From: Roseateles violae
GTDB lineage: Bacteria > Pseudomonadota > Gammaproteobacteria > Burkholderiales > Burkholderiaceae_C
Assembly: GCF_030410485.1 (NCBI RefSeq)
Contig: NZ_JAUHHC010000002.1
Span: forward strand, 868,001 to 932,000
Reading direction: 5' to 3'
DNA length: 64,000 bases
Made by a program: the position numbers and the translations under genes. Every line of letters starts with the position of its first letter. Positions within the stretch are counted from its first letter, which is position 1. Of the stretch, positions 39,788 to 50,151 are shown in pieces. The notes under the pieces were generated by a model. That model had not been told where the DNA came from. It did not search any database and was given only the letters and a program-made list of their open reading frames with translations.

Positions 39788-40984
39788 TCAGCCCGGCGCG
39801 TCGCTGCTGCGGATGTCGCCGATGTCCCCGATGCCGCTGCCGCGCAGCTTGCGGTACAGCGTGCTGCGGCCTATGCCTAGTTGGCGCGCGGCCAGCGACA
39901 GATTGCCTGCGCTGGCGCGCACGGCCGCCTCGATCGCCCGCAACTCGGCCTCGCGCAAGGTGCGCAGCGCCGAACTCTGGTCGACGCGCAGCGGTGCCGG
40001 CGGCAGCACGATCGGCGGCTCGCCGTCCGCTTCCGTGGCGGGCAGCGCCTGTACGCTCGCCACCGTGCTGCGGCCGCTGCGGCCGGATAAGCCCAGGCTC
40101 AGCTTGGCCTGCCACTCGCCATGCGCATGCCGCAGGGCCAGGCCATGCTCGGGATGCTGCTGCGCGCCGTCGATCAGCTGGGCCAGGCCCTGGTCGAACA
40201 GGCTTTGCACGCTCTCGCGCTTGAGCTGGGTCGCACTGCGGGCCAGCAGCTCGGCCGCGCGGCGGTTCGCGCCCAGCACGCGGCCGTCCTCGGCCAGCGC
40301 CAGCACGCCCTCGTGCAGGGTGCCCAGGCCGGCGGCGCTGGAATGGAAGTGCAGGCGCAGGTCGGCGCGGAAGCGGTCGGCGAACCACTGGTTCTCGATC
40401 AGGCGCGCCGCCATGCCGGCCAGCGCCAGCGTGTGGGGGTGATAGGAGCGGCGGTCGCCGGAGACGTCGATGACGCCCAGCAGCGCGCCCTTGTGGTCGA
40501 AGATCGGCGCGGCCGAGCAGGTCAGGAACTGCATCGCGCGCAGGTAATGCTCCTGGCCGTGGACCAGGGTCGGCGCCTCGGTCATCAGCACGGTGCCGAC
40601 CGCGTTGGTGCCCTTGTCGGCCTCGGCCCACAACGCGCCGGGCGCCAGTGCCACCTGCTGGGCGCGCTGCAGAAAGCCGGCATCGCCCAGCGCATGCAGC
40701 ACGACGCCGCTGGCATCGGTCAGCAGCACCATGCTCTGCGCATGGGTCAGCTGCTCGTACAGCATCTCCATCACCGGCAGCGCCTGCGCGCACAGCCGCG
40801 CATTGCGCTCGCGCAATTCCTGCAACTGGGCGGGGCCCAGGCGGTGCAGATCGGGCGCCGTCTGCGGCAGCAGGCCGAAGGCGGCGCTGCGTTCGTGCGA
40901 GCCGGCGATCGTCTCGGCGTGCCGGGCGTCGGCAAGCAGGCGCTGCACGGCGGCCGTCGCCGGCGCTTGCCGCGAAGTAGCCAT
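39788..40984 (-). CDS. AcoR-like GAF/Fis-HTH regulator lacking the AAA+ domain
   Basis: 398-residue putative transcription regulator. Residues about 65-195 are a GAF sensor domain close to that of acetoin regulator AcoR (LTDASGVVLHALGD ... WAEADKGTNAVGTVL ... GVIDVSGDRR). Residues about 210-300 are PAS-like. The C-terminal 45 residues are a Fis-type helix-turn-helix (AVRASAGNLSLAARQLGIGRSTLYRKL). The sigma-54-interacting AAA+ module (GAFTGA, Walker motifs) normally between them is absent. SD-like AGGGGG sits 9 bases before ATG 40984; ATG 40993 is an alternative start. Confidence 0.82.
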   Translation of the reverse strand: MATSRQAPATAAVQRLLADARHAETIAGSHERSAAFGLLPQTAPDLHRLGPAQLQELRERNARLCAQALPVMEMLYEQLTHAQSMVLLTDASGVVLHALGDAGFLQRAQQVALAPGALWAEADKGTNAVGTVLMTEAPTLVHGQEHYLRAMQFLTCSAAPIFDHKGALLGVIDVSGDRRSYHPHTLALAGMAARLIENQWFADRFRADLRLHFHSSAAGLGTLHEGVLALAEDGRVLGANRRAAELLARSATQLKRESVQSLFDQGLAQLIDGAQQHPEHGLALRHAHGEWQAKLSLGLSGRSGRSTVASVQALPATEADGEPPIVLPPAPLRVDQSSALRTLREAELRAIEAAVRASAGNLSLAARQLGIGRSTLYRKLRGSGIGDIGDIRSSDAPG

Positions 40985-41085
40985 CGAATCCATCCCCCTG
41001 GGCGATCTGGTTGCGGGCGACTATCGCCGACAAGCACGGCGCTCGGCAATCGAGGGCTTGCCCTGAGGCCACCCCGGGGGAAGGG

Positions 41086-43638
41086 TCAGACGTTGCTGGT
41101 GGCGCGGACTTCCTCGATGGTCGTCAGGCCCTGCAGCACCTTGACGATGCCGTCCTGGCGCAGCGAGCGCATGCCCTCGGCCAGCGCCGCGTGCAGCAGC
41201 TCCTCGGCACGTGCGCCGGTCTGGATCATCCGGCGCAGTTCCTTGGACACCAGCAGCAGCTCGTGCAGGCCGGCGCGGCCCTTGAAGCCGGTCTGCTCGC
41301 ACTGCGCACAGCCGGGGCAGCGATAGCGCATCAGCCGGCCGTTCTCGCCATAACGGCTGATCCACTCGGCCAGCACCGCCTGGCGCACCGGCCGCTGGTC
41401 GACCGGGAAGACGTGCAGATAGTCGTCCAGCCATTCCTGCTGGTCGGCTTCGGACAGCGGCTCGGCGACGCGGCAGTTCGTGCACAGCCGGCGCAGCAGG
41501 CGCTGGGCGACCACGGCCAGCAGCGAGTCGGCGAAGTTGAAGGGGTCCATGCCCATGTCGAGCAGGCGCGTGATCGTCTCCGAAGCGCTGTTGGTGTGCA
41601 GGGTCGACAGCACCAGGTGGCCGGTCAGCGAGGCCTCGACGGCGATCTCGGCCGTCTCCTCGTCGCGGATCTCGCCGACCATGATCACGTCCGGGTCGGC
41701 ACGCAGGAAGGCGCGCAGCGCCTTGGCGAAGGTCCAGTCGATCTTCGGGTTGACCTGCACCTGGCGCAGGCCGGCCTGGGTGATCTCGACCGGGTCCTCG
41801 GCGGTCCAGATCTTGCGCTCGGGCGTGTTGATATGGCTGAGCGCCGAATGCAGGGTGGTCGTCTTGCCGGAGCCGGTCGGCCCCACGCACAAGACCATGC
41901 CGTAGGGGCGCGAGATCGCCTGCTTCAGCTTGGCGAGGTTGTCCTCGGACAGACCCAGGCGGTCCAGCGGGATCGGCCGGCTGGAGGACAGGATGCGCAT
42001 CACCACGTCCTCGAGGCCGTTGTTGGTCGGGATCGTCGCGACGCGCAGCTCCAGCTTGTGCTGGGTGGAGAAGCGGGCGAAGTTGATCTTGCCGTCCTGC
42101 GGCTTGCGGCGCTCCGAGATGTCCAGATCGCACATGATCTTGATGCGCGCGATCATCGCGTTGCGGTAGGTGTGCGGCAGCTCCAGATAGGGGTGCAGCA
42201 TGCCGTCGCGGCGGAAGCGGATCTTCAGCTTCTCGCGGCCCGGGTAGGTCTCGATATGGATGTCGGACACGCCCTGCTGGCTGGCCTCGATGATCATCGT
42301 GTTGATCAGGCGCACCAGCGAGTTGTCGCTTTGCTCGATCGGCGTCTCGTCCTCGCGGATCGTGCGCTCGTTGCCCTCGCGCTCCAGCGTCTCGATCAGC
42401 TTGTCGGCCTTCTCGAGCGTGAAGTCGGGCTGGAAGGCCGGCAGGTTCAGGTCGCCGCGCGAGACGGTCTCGCCGCCGAAGCGCTCGAAGGCATTCGGGA
42501 TCGCGAACTGCAGCGTGCCGATCTTGGTCAGCGCCGGCGTCACCTTCAGCTGGGTGATGAACTCGATCTCCTCCAGCGCATCGCGCCGGGTCGGGTCCTC
42601 CATGGCGACGATCAGCCGGCCCTCGCGCAGCACCAGCGGCAGCACCTCCAGGCGCTTGGCGACCGCATAGGGCAGCTTGTTGACCGCGTCCGGCTCGACC
42701 GGGAAGCTCTCGACGTCGACCAGCGGATAGCCCATCTTGCGCGCCAGCGCCGACTGCAGCGCCTGGCGGGTGACGATGCCCTTGCGCACCAGCAATTCGC
42801 CCAGCGGCACCGAGCGGTCCTCGCGCTGCTGCTCCAGCGCCTGCTCCAGCTGCTGCTGCGAAACCAGGTCCAGCGCCAGCAGCGCCTCGCCGATGCGCAC
42901 CATCGGCATCTTGGCCTGCTGCTCGATCGCATGCATCAGCTGCTCGGCCGTGACGATCTGCTTGGCGACCAGGATGTCGCCGACCTTGCGCGAGCGCAGC
43001 TCCTGCTGTTCGTGCGCGGCCGCCTCGATCTGCTCGGAGGTGGCCTGCTTGTCCTTGACCAGCAGTTCGCCGATGCGCTCGCCGATCTCGAAATGCTCGA
43101 GCACCTCGCGCGGCACGAAGACGCGGCGCACCGAGTCGTCGGCCTCGGACACCGGCGGGAACAGGAACAGGCCCAGCTCGTCCTGGTGGTGGCCGATGGT
43201 CACGCCCTTCATCTCGCCGCCGCCGACGAACTGCAGCTTGAACTCGCTGCGCGGGCGCTGGTCCAGGCTCAGCGTCAGGTCCAGATCGATGCCACCGGCG
43301 CTGCGCGGCGGCACGGCCAGCGTGCGCAGCAGCTTCAGCGCGCGGAACTGGCTGAACTTCAGCGGCATCGCGCCGCGCGCCGGCGGCATATTGATCTGCA
43401 CCAGGCGCTCGCGCGGCGCGACCAGAATCACATGGCCGGTGCTGCGGCTGTTGTTCAGGCCGAGGATCTCGCAGGGCTCGGGGCCGGTCTGGGCCTGCGC
43501 CTGCGGATAGGCGGCATAGGGCGGCACTGGCCACTGGAAGCTGTCGGACGGGGCGCCGTCGCGGCCGGCGGCCGGGCTGCTGGCCGGCTTGGGCTCGGCA
43601 TTGCCATGGGGCCAGCTCAGCGGTGACAGATCGGGCAT
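41086..43638 (-). CDS. GspE/PilB-family secretion ATPase with four MshEN-like repeats
   Basis: 850-residue hexameric ATPase for type II secretion or type IV pilus-like machinery. The C-terminal half has Walker A GPTGSGKT (about 586-593), the Asp box ([18 protein letters not shown]), Walker B ([20 protein letters not shown]), the His box (STLHTNSA) and a zinc motif CTNC ... CPGCAQC. Residues about 185-300 hold four consecutive roughly 30-residue repeats of the GELLV..G.VT..QL..AL..Q type, the MshEN/GspE_N pattern known to bind c-di-GMP. About 180 residues before this are unlike standard PilB. No pilus or T2S partner gene lies next to it. Confidence 0.88.
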   Translation of the reverse strand: MPDLSPLSWPHGNAEPKPASSPAAGRDGAPSDSFQWPVPPYAAYPQAQAQTGPEPCEILGLNNSRSTGHVILVAPRERLVQINMPPARGAMPLKFSQFRALKLLRTLAVPPRSAGGIDLDLTLSLDQRPRSEFKLQFVGGGEMKGVTIGHHQDELGLFLFPPVSEADDSVRRVFVPREVLEHFEIGERIGELLVKDKQATSEQIEAAAHEQQELRSRKVGDILVAKQIVTAEQLMHAIEQQAKMPMVRIGEALLALDLVSQQQLEQALEQQREDRSVPLGELLVRKGIVTRQALQSALARKMGYPLVDVESFPVEPDAVNKLPYAVAKRLEVLPLVLREGRLIVAMEDPTRRDALEEIEFITQLKVTPALTKIGTLQFAIPNAFERFGGETVSRGDLNLPAFQPDFTLEKADKLIETLEREGNERTIREDETPIEQSDNSLVRLINTMIIEASQQGVSDIHIETYPGREKLKIRFRRDGMLHPYLELPHTYRNAMIARIKIMCDLDISERRKPQDGKINFARFSTQHKLELRVATIPTNNGLEDVVMRILSSSRPIPLDRLGLSEDNLAKLKQAISRPYGMVLCVGPTGSGKTTTLHSALSHINTPERKIWTAEDPVEITQAGLRQVQVNPKIDWTFAKALRAFLRADPDVIMVGEIRDEETAEIAVEASLTGHLVLSTLHTNSASETITRLLDMGMDPFNFADSLLAVVAQRLLRRLCTNCRVAEPLSEADQQEWLDDYLHVFPVDQRPVRQAVLAEWISRYGENGRLMRYRCPGCAQCEQTGFKGRAGLHELLLVSKELRRMIQTGARAEELLHAALAEGMRSLRQDGIVKVLQGLTTIEEVRATSNV

Positions 43639-43762
43639 TCAGTTCTCCGGGACGTTGTGGCGTGCCGGGCATGCATGGCCCGGCGGTGTTCGCTCCCCAT
43701 CCGACATGCTAATTCCATTTGGGCCGCCATCGGCGGACGGCCCCCCGTGGCTACGGGTTAGC

Positions 43763-46700
43763 ATGGACAGCATGAACGAGGAGACGAAGACGCAGGCCGG
43801 CGCGCGCTGGCAGTTCTGGATCGATCGCGGCGGCACCTTCACCGATCTGGTCGGGCGCGGCCCGGACGGCGGACTGCGCAGCCTGAAGCTGCTGTCCGAA
43901 CATCCGGAGCAGTATGCCGATGCCGCCGTCGAGGGCATACGCCGGCTGCTGGGCCTGTCGCCCGGCGAGGCGATCACGCCCGAGCGGGTCGAATGCGTGA
44001 AGATGGGCACGACGGTGGCGACCAATGCGCTGCTGGAGCGCAAGGGCGAGCCGACCCTCTTGGTGACCACGCGCGGCTTCCGCGATGCCTTGCGCATTGC
44101 CTACCAGGCGCGGCCGCGCCTGTTCGAGCGCCATATCCGCCTGCCCGAGCTGCTCTACAGCCGCGTCGTCGAGGCGCGCGAGCGCATCGCCGCCGACGGC
44201 ACCATCGCCCTGCCGCTGGACCTGGCGGCGCTGCGCGGCGAACTGCAGGCGGCGCTGGACGCCGGCCTGCGCGCCTGCGCGATCGTCTTCATGCATGGCT
44301 GGCGCCATACCGTGCACGAGGCGGCCGCGGCGGCGCTGGCGCGCGAGCTCGGCTTTGCCCAGGTCTCGGTCTCGCACGAGGTCAGCCCGCTGATGAAGCT
44401 GGTCTCGCGCGGCGACACCACCGTCGTCGATGCCTATCTGTCGCCCATCCTGCGCCGCTATGTCGAGCAGGTCGCGGGCCAGATGCCCGGCGTGCCGCTG
44501 CTGTTCATGCAGAGCAGCGGCGGGCTGACCGAGGCGCGGCATTTCCAGGGCAAGGACGCGATCCTGTCCGGCCCGGCCGGCGGTATCGTCGGTATGGTGC
44601 GCACCGGCCTGCAGGCCGGCCACCGCAAGCTGATCGGCTTCGACATGGGCGGCACCTCGACCGATGTCTCGCACTTTGCCGGCGCCGACGCCAGCGACTA
44701 CGAGCGCGCCTTCGAGACCCAGGTGGCCGGCGTGCGCATGCGCGCGCCGATGATGAGCATCCACACGGTGGCGGCCGGCGGCGGCTCCATCATCCGCTTC
44801 GATGGCAGCCGCCTGCGCGTCGGGCCGGAGAGCGCCGGCGCCAATCCGGGCCCGGCCTGCTACCGGCGCGGCGGCCCGCTGACGACGACCGATGCGAATG
44901 TGCTGCTGGGCCGCATCCAGCCCGAGCTGTTCCCGCAGGTCTTCGGGCCGGCCGGCGACCAGGCGCTGGACGGCGCCGTCGTCGCACGGCACTTTGCGGA
45001 ACTGGCCGAGCAGATGGGCACGACGCCGGAGCAGGCGGCGTCCGGCGCCCTGCGCATCGCCGTCGCCGGCATGGCCAATGCGATCAAGAAGATCTCGGTG
45101 GCGCGCGGCCACGATGTGTCGGGCTACACCCTGCAATGCTTCGGCGGGGCCGGCGGCCAGCATGCCTGTGCGGTGGCCGATGCGCTGGGCATGGGCCGCG
45201 TCTTCATCGACCCGCTGGCCGGCGTGCTGAGCGCCTATGGCATGGGCCTGGCCGACCGCATCGCGATGCGCGAGGCGCAGCTGGAGGCGGCGCTGGACGC
45301 GGCCGGCCTGGCCGCTGCCGAGCAGCGCTTCGCGGCGCTGGAGCAGGCGGCGCGCGCCGAGCTGCGCGCCCAGGGCCTGGCCGAGGCCGATCTGCAGACG
45401 CGGCGCGGCGCCCGCCTGCGCTACCAGGGCACCGACACCGCGCTGGCCCTGCCCTGGGGCGATCTGGCCGCGCTGCGCCAGCGCTTCGAGGCCGCCTACC
45501 GCCAGCGCTTTGCCTTCCTGATGCCGCAGCGGCCGCTGATCATCGAGGCGGTCTCGGTGGAGCTGGTCGCGGCCGGCGCGGCGCTGGACGGCCGTGCCGA
45601 GGCCGCGGTCGAGGAACACCGCGCCGAGCCCTTGCGCCAGTTGCCGATGTTCTGCGCCGACGAGGCCTCGGGCGAGGACGGCTGGCGGCCGGCCGGCCTG
45701 TTCCGCCGCGAATCGCTGCGCCCCGGCGCCCTCATCGACGGGCCGGCGCTGATCGCCGAGCGCAATGCCACCGTCGTCGTCGAGCCAGGCTGGCAGGGGC
45801 GGCTGAGCGCCGGCGGCGCGCTGGAGCTGCGCCGCGTCGCGCCGCGCCGCGAGCGCTTCGCGGTCGGCACCGCGGTCGACCCCATCATGCTGGAGGTGTT
45901 CAACAAGCTGTTCATGAACATCGCCGAGCAGATGGGGCAGCGCCTGCAGAACACCGCGCACTCGGTCAATATCAAGGAGCGGCTGGACTTCTCCTGCGCG
46001 CTGTTCGACGCGGCCGGGCAGCTGATCGCCAATGCGCCGCATATGCCGGTGCATCTGGGCTCGATGAGCGAGTCGATCCGCACTGTGATCGCCGCCAATC
46101 CGGCGATGCGCCCGGGCGATGTCTACATGCTCAACGATCCCTACCGCGGCGGCACGCATCTGCCCGACGTGACCGTCGTGACGCCGGTCTGGCTGGACGG
46201 ACAGGCGCAGCCCCGGTTCTATGTCGCCTCGCGCGGCCACCATGCCGATATCGGCGGCATCACGCCCGGCTCGATGCCGCCGTTCTCGACCACGATCGAG
46301 CAGGAGGGCCAGCGCTTCGACAACTTCCTGCTCGTCCGCGAGGGCCAGCTGCGCGAGGCCGAGCTGCGCGCGGCGCTGGGCGCAGGCCCCTGGCCGGCCC
46401 GCAACCCGGAGCAGACGGTGGCCGATCTGCGCGCGCAGATCGCCGCCAACGAGAAGGGCCAGCAGGAGCTGCAGGCGATGGTCGCGCAGTACGGCGCGGC
46501 GACGGTGGCCGCCTATATGGGCCATGTGCAGGACAACGCCGAGGAATCGGTGCGCCGCGTGATCGGCGCGCTGAAGGACGGCGGCTACGAGCTGCCGCTG
46601 GACAACGGCGCGGTGATCCGCGTGCAGCTCAGCGTCGATCGCATCGCGCGCAGCGCACGCATCGATTTCTCCGGCAGCAGCGCGCAGCTGGCCAACAACT

Positions 46701-47434
46701 TCAATGCGCCGAAGTCGGTGACGATGGCGGCGGTGCTCTATGTGTTCCGCACCCTGGTGGACGATGACATCCCGCTCAACGCCGGCTGCCTGAAACCGCT
46801 GCAGGTGATCGTGCCCGAGGGGACGATGCTGAACCCGCGCGCGCCGGGTGCCGTCGTGGCCGGCAATGTCGAGACCTCCAGCTGCGTGACCAATGCGCTC
46901 TACGGTGCCCTGGGCGTGATGGCGGCCGGGCAATGCACGATGAACAACTTCACCTTCGGCAATGCGCGCTACCAGTACTACGAGACGATCTCGGGCGGTT
47001 CCGGCGCGGGTGTCGTGAAGGACGACGCTGGCCGCGTCGTCGGGGGTTTTGACGGCACCGCGGTCGTGCAGACGCATATGACCAATTCGCGGCTGACCGA
47101 TCCGGAGGTGCTGGAGTTCCGCTTCCCGGTGCGGCTGGAGAGCTACGAGATCCGCGCCGGCTCCGGTGGCGCCGGCCGCTGGCGCGGCGGCGATGGCGGC
47201 GTGCGGCGCATCCGCTTCCTGGAGCCGATGACCGCCTCCATCCTCAGCAACGGCCGCCAGCACGGCGCCTTCGGCATGGCCGGCGGTGCGGCCGGTGCGC
47301 CGGGCATCAACCGGGTGGAGCGCGCCGACGGCCGCATCGAGACGCTGGGCCATATCGGCTCGGTCGAGATGGGCGAGGGCGATGTCTTCGTCATCGAGAC
47401 GCCGGGCGGCGGCGGCTATGGAGAACCCTTGTGA
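43763..47434 (+). CDS. 5-oxoprolinase (ATP-hydrolysing), fused HyuA-HyuB type
   Basis: 1223-residue enzyme opening 5-oxoproline (pyroglutamate) to glutamate with ATP. The N-terminal hydantoinase A/oxoprolinase half begins [17 protein letters not shown] and contains [27 protein letters not shown] and [16 protein letters not shown]. The C-terminal hydantoinase B half begins near [20 protein letters not shown] and contains [15 protein letters not shown]. Single-chain fusion and length match eukaryotic-type OPLAH. ATG 43763 is chosen. The pyroglutamyl peptidase gene overlaps by 4 bases, strongly supporting pyroglutamate as substrate over hydantoin. Confidence 0.92.
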   Translation: MDSMNEETKTQAGARWQFWIDRGGTFTDLVGRGPDGGLRSLKLLSEHPEQYADAAVEGIRRLLGLSPGEAITPERVECVKMGTTVATNALLERKGEPTLLVTTRGFRDALRIAYQARPRLFERHIRLPELLYSRVVEARERIAADGTIALPLDLAALRGELQAALDAGLRACAIVFMHGWRHTVHEAAAAALARELGFAQVSVSHEVSPLMKLVSRGDTTVVDAYLSPILRRYVEQVAGQMPGVPLLFMQSSGGLTEARHFQGKDAILSGPAGGIVGMVRTGLQAGHRKLIGFDMGGTSTDVSHFAGADASDYERAFETQVAGVRMRAPMMSIHTVAAGGGSIIRFDGSRLRVGPESAGANPGPACYRRGGPLTTTDANVLLGRIQPELFPQVFGPAGDQALDGAVVARHFAELAEQMGTTPEQAASGALRIAVAGMANAIKKISVARGHDVSGYTLQCFGGAGGQHACAVADALGMGRVFIDPLAGVLSAYGMGLADRIAMREAQLEAALDAAGLAAAEQRFAALEQAARAELRAQGLAEADLQTRRGARLRYQGTDTALALPWGDLAALRQRFEAAYRQRFAFLMPQRPLIIEAVSVELVAAGAALDGRAEAAVEEHRAEPLRQLPMFCADEASGEDGWRPAGLFRRESLRPGALIDGPALIAERNATVVVEPGWQGRLSAGGALELRRVAPRRERFAVGTAVDPIMLEVFNKLFMNIAEQMGQRLQNTAHSVNIKERLDFSCALFDAAGQLIANAPHMPVHLGSMSESIRTVIAANPAMRPGDVYMLNDPYRGGTHLPDVTVVTPVWLDGQAQPRFYVASRGHHADIGGITPGSMPPFSTTIEQEGQRFDNFLLVREGQLREAELRAALGAGPWPARNPEQTVADLRAQIAANEKGQQELQAMVAQYGAATVAAYMGHVQDNAEESVRRVIGALKDGGYELPLDNGAVIRVQLSVDRIARSARIDFSGSSAQLANNFNAPKSVTMAAVLYVFRTLVDDDIPLNAGCLKPLQVIVPEGTMLNPRAPGAVVAGNVETSSCVTNALYGALGVMAAGQCTMNNFTFGNARYQYYETISGGSGAGVVKDDAGRVVGGFDGTAVVQTHMTNSRLTDPEVLEFRFPVRLESYEIRAGSGGAGRWRGGDGGVRRIRFLEPMTASILSNGRQHGAFGMAGGAAGAPGINRVERADGRIETLGHIGSVEMGEGDVFVIETPGGGGYGEPL

Positions 47435-48084
47435 GCGACAAGACGATTCTGCTGACCGGCTTTGAGCCTTTCGGCGGCGAGACGGTCAATCCGTCCTGGG
47501 AGGTGGTGCGTGCGCTGGACGGCGCCGTGATCGCCGGCGCACGGGTCCATGCGCGGCGCCTGCCCTGCGTGTTCGGCGCGGCGCTGAGCGAACTGCAGCG
47601 CGCGCTGGACGAGCTCAAGCCTGAGCTGGTGCTGGCACTGGGCCAGGCCGGCGGACGCAGCGAGCTGTCGCTGGAGCGGGTGGCGATCAATGTGGACGAT
47701 GCGCGCATCGCCGACAACGCCGGCGCGCGGCCGATCGACGCGGCGGTCGTGCCCGGCGGGCCGGCCGCCTATTTCACGACGCTGCCGATCAAGGCCATGG
47801 TCGCCGGCCTGCGCGCGGCCGGGCACCCGGCGGGCGTCTCGCAGACGGCCGGCACCTTCGTCTGCAACCATGTGTTCTACGGCCTGCAGCATGCGCTGCG
47901 CGAACGGCCCGCAGTGCGCAGCGGCTTCATGCACATTCCCTTGCTGCCCGAGCAGGCCGCGCGGCTGCCGGGGGCGCCGGCCAGCATGGGGCTGCAGGCA
48001 ATGATCGAGGGCCTCAGGCTGGCGCTGACGCTGGCGCTGCAGACCGAGGCCGATCTGCGGCAGAGCGGCGGCAGCCTGGACTGA
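47431..48084 (+). CDS. pcp: Pyroglutamyl-peptidase I
   Basis: 217-residue C15 cysteine peptidase removing N-terminal pyroglutamate from peptides. The catalytic triad is visible: Glu82 (SLERVAIN), Cys145 ([11 protein letters not shown]) and His168 (GFMHIPLLP). GFEPFGG and NPSWEVV form the substrate pocket. It starts at GTG 47431, overlapping the 5-oxoprolinase stop (GTGA). Product pyroglutamate would be used directly by the upstream enzyme. Confidence 0.96.
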   Translation: MSDKTILLTGFEPFGGETVNPSWEVVRALDGAVIAGARVHARRLPCVFGAALSELQRALDELKPELVLALGQAGGRSELSLERVAINVDDARIADNAGARPIDAAVVPGGPAAYFTTLPIKAMVAGLRAAGHPAGVSQTAGTFVCNHVFYGLQHALRERPAVRSGFMHIPLLPEQAARLPGAPASMGLQAMIEGLRLALTLALQTEADLRQSGGSLD

Positions 48085-48103
48085 GCCGCTCGCCCGGCCT
48101 CGC

Positions 48104-48301
48104 TCACTCTTCGCTATAGCGCCGCCAACGCTCGGTCGCGCGGCGCATCAGCTGCAGCTGGCGCAGAAAGCGCGGGCAGGCGTGGCAGGCCAGCAGATGC
48201 AGGCGGACGGCGATGCGGTCGGCCAGCGGCAGGGCCTGCTGCTCCTCGGCCAGCAGCACCAGGCGTGTCACCTCCTTGCATGTGCGGCGCAGCGGTATCA
48301 C
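48104..48301 (-). CDS. Small zinc-finger anti-sigma factor (zf-HC2-like)
   Basis: 65-residue cytoplasmic protein. Cys near residue 8 (RRTCKEVT) together with HLLACHACPRF (H-x3-C-x2-C) is the zinc-binding anti-sigma pattern. No transmembrane helix, so soluble. The GTG at 48301 is chosen because AAGGAG (48309-48314) sits 7 bases upstream and the start overlaps the sigma stop (GTGA); the longer frame to 48394 lies within the sigma gene. It probably holds the adjacent ECF sigma factor inactive until metal or redox stress alters its zinc site, which is inference. Confidence 0.8.
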   Translation of the reverse strand: MIPLRRTCKEVTRLVLLAEEQQALPLADRIAVRLHLLACHACPRFLRQLQLMRRATERWRRYSEE

Positions 48302-48876
48302 CGTGTCGCTCCTTGTTGATCGCCGGCCGTTGAAAACCAGTTCAGCTGCAGGCAGTCGCGCAGGCGCAGCCGGGCGCGATGCAGCATCACCCACAGATTG
48401 GTCGGGCTGATCGCCAGCTCCTTACAGATCTGCTCGCTGTCCAGCTCCAGCCATTCGCGCATCATGAACAGCCGCCCCTGCAGGCCCGGCAGCGCCTCGA
48501 CGCAGGCATCGAGCACCCGGATGAAATCGAGCTGGCGCAGGCAATGCTCGGGGTCACCCCAGTCGGCCGGATCCTCGCGCCAATGGCCATCGGGCTTGAA
48601 CAGCTCGGCATCGAGATCCTCGCCATCGTCGCGGCCGACCGTCGTCGAGATCTCGCGGCTGTTGCGGCGGATCTGGTCGATCAGCTTGTGCTTCAGGATG
48701 CCGACCAGCCAGGTCTTCAGCTGCGAGCGGCCCTCGAAGCGCTGCGGCTTCTCCAGCGCCGCCAGCAGGGTTTCGGACACCGCGTCCTCGGCCCAGGCCT
48801 CGTTGCGCAGCTGCATGCGGGCGTACTTGAGCAGCTGCGGCCGCAGCGCGTCGAGCTCGGAGGCGATATCGCTCAT
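48298..48876 (-). CDS. ECF-family RNA polymerase sigma factor
   Basis: 192-residue group IV sigma factor. Region 2 includes LLKYARMQLRNEAWAEDAVSETLL and GRSQLKTWLVGILKHKLIDQIRR. Region 4 ends with LPGLQGRLFMMREWLELDSEQICKELAISPTNLWVMLHRARLRLRDCL, a helix-turn-helix. An acidic spacer separates the two. The start at 48876 (MSDIASELDALRPQ) gives a normal N-terminus. It is divergent from the bufferin genes, which are its probable target, and coupled to a small anti-sigma gene. Confidence 0.92.
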   Translation of the reverse strand: MSDIASELDALRPQLLKYARMQLRNEAWAEDAVSETLLAALEKPQRFEGRSQLKTWLVGILKHKLIDQIRRNSREISTTVGRDDGEDLDAELFKPDGHWREDPADWGDPEHCLRQLDFIRVLDACVEALPGLQGRLFMMREWLELDSEQICKELAISPTNLWVMLHRARLRLRDCLQLNWFSTAGDQQGATR

Positions 48877-48920
48877 GGACGGAATAGGGGCACGCGGTCC
48901 TGAAGTTTGCCGCTGGCAGT

Positions 48921-48946
48921 GTAAGGACTGCGGCGGCTCTTGCGAC
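48921..48946 (+). promoter_or_regulatory. Candidate ECF-sigma promoter of the bufferin operon
   Basis: GTAAGG (48921-48926), 16 bases and CGAC (48943-48946) lie in the 137-base gap between the divergent sigma gene and bufA. GTAA-type -35 and CGA-type -10 elements about 16 bases apart resemble promoters described for the sigma factor controlling the equivalent Caulobacter locus, recalled from memory. The leader to bufA would be about 60 bases. Confidence 0.4.
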
Positions 48947-49013
48947 TCAAGGCGGCCGACGGCATCATGCCTCGGCCCCACAACCCCGCTACCGACAAGG
49001 AAGGATCCCCATC

Positions 49014-49304
49014 ATGAACGCACAGCAGAAGAAGCTCATCGTCTCCTCGGCCATGGCCAGCGCCCTGGCCCTGGGCCTGGTCGGCCAGGCCACGGCCGCC
49101 GACGACAAGGCCGCCAAGGAGAAATGCTTTGGCATCGTCAAGGCCGGCCAGAACGACTGCGCCAGCCTCAGCGGCAGCCATAGCTGCGCCGGCCAGGCCA
49201 AGGCCGATGCCGCGCCGGACGAGTGGAAGTACGTGGCCAAGGGCATGTGCAAGAAGGAGGGCGGCTTGAGCGCCGACGAGGCCAAGGCCAAGATGAAGAT
49301 GTGA
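49014..49304 (+). CDS. Bufferin-type RiPP precursor (DUF2282, BufA-like)
   Basis: 96-residue secreted precursor. Residues 1-28 ([20 protein letters not shown] then GLVGQATA) are a Sec signal peptide acting as leader. The mature part holds four cysteines at 38, 49, 58 and 79 in the contexts [25 protein letters not shown] and KGMCKKEGG, the DUF2282 family pattern. In characterised bufferins an MNIO enzyme oxidises core cysteines to 5-thiooxazoles and the product binds copper in the periplasm. AAGGAAGGA precedes the ATG. Followed after 13 bases by the modifying enzyme. The mature tail is rich in Lys, Ala and Met. Confidence 0.88.
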   Translation: MNAQQKKLIVSSAMASALALGLVGQATAADDKAAKEKCFGIVKAGQNDCASLSGSHSCAGQAKADAAPDEWKYVAKGMCKKEGGLSADEAKAKMKM

Positions 49305-49317
49305 GGACGGGCCCGCG

Positions 49318-50151
49318 ATGAAGCCCGGCCCGGTCGGCATCGGATGGCGCGAGCCGCATTACCGCGCGCTGCTCGCCGAGCGCCCGCCGCTGGACTTCAT
49401 CGAGGTCCACTCGGAGAACTTCTTCGCCGAGGGTGGCGCGGCGCCGGCACTGCTGCTGCAGGCGCGCGAGCAGTACCCCGTCAGCCTGCACGGCGTCGGG
49501 CTCTCGCTGGGCTCGGCCTGCGGCCTGGACCCCTGGCATCTGCAGCGCCTGGCCGCCCTGGTCGAGCGGGTGCAGCCGCTCAGGGTGTCGGATCATGCCT
49601 CGTTCGCGCGAGTGGGCAGCGGCCTGCATGCCAACGATCTGCTGCCGATCGGCTTCGACGACGCCAGCCTCTCGCTGATGGTCAGGCATGTGCAGCAGGT
49701 GCAGGAGCGGCTGGGCCGGCAGCTGCTGGTCGAGAACCTCAGCGCCTATCTGGCCTGGGACCGGGACGATGCGCGTGCCGAGCCCGAGTTCTTCAACGAG
49801 CTGGCGCGGCGCAGCGGCTGCGGCCTGCTGCTGGACGTCAACAACCTGGTCGTCAATGCGCGCAACCGCGGCGCCGATCGTGCGGCCGCGGCCGACGCGG
49901 CCTGTGCCTGGATCGATGCGCTGCGCCCCGCCATCGTCGGCGAGATCCATCTGGCCGGCCATGCCGAGTTGCCCGGCATCGTCATCGACGACCATGGCAG
50001 CCGCGTCAGCGCCGAGGTCTGGCGCGTCTATGCGCATGCGCTGCGGCGCTGCGGGCCGGCGCCCAGCCTGATCGAATGGGACACCGAAGTGCCCGGCTTG
50101 GAGCTGCTGCTGGACGAGGCGGCGCTGGCACGCGAACGGATGGCGGCATGA
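49318..50151 (+). CDS. MNIO/DUF692 peptide-modifying oxidase (BufB-like)
   Basis: 277-residue TIM-barrel multinuclear non-heme iron oxidase. Candidate metal ligands are conserved: [56 protein letters not shown] and IEWDTEVP. Family enzymes use two or three iron atoms to rearrange cysteine in the precursor into thiooxazole rings. Position between a DUF2282 precursor and a DUF2063 protein identifies the bufferin type rather than methanobactin (MbnB). Stop overlaps the next start by 4 bases. Confidence 0.93.
   Translation: MKPGPVGIGWREPHYRALLAERPPLDFIEVHSENFFAEGGAAPALLLQAREQYPVSLHGVGLSLGSACGLDPWHLQRLAALVERVQPLRVSDHASFARVGSGLHANDLLPIGFDDASLSLMVRHVQQVQERLGRQLLVENLSAYLAWDRDDARAEPEFFNELARRSGCGLLLDVNNLVVNARNRGADRAAAADAACAWIDALRPAIVGEIHLAGHAELPGIVIDDHGSRVSAEVWRVYAHALRRCGPAPSLIEWDTEVPGLELLLDEAALARERMAA

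Noticed and set aside
39788-40993. Annotation as a full sigma-54-dependent activator
   Set aside because: No Walker motifs or GAFTGA loop exist in the 398 residues.
49318-50151. Methanobactin synthase MbnB
   Set aside because: DUF692 members include MbnB, but the neighbours are a DUF2282 precursor and DUF2063, not an MbnA peptide and MbnC.
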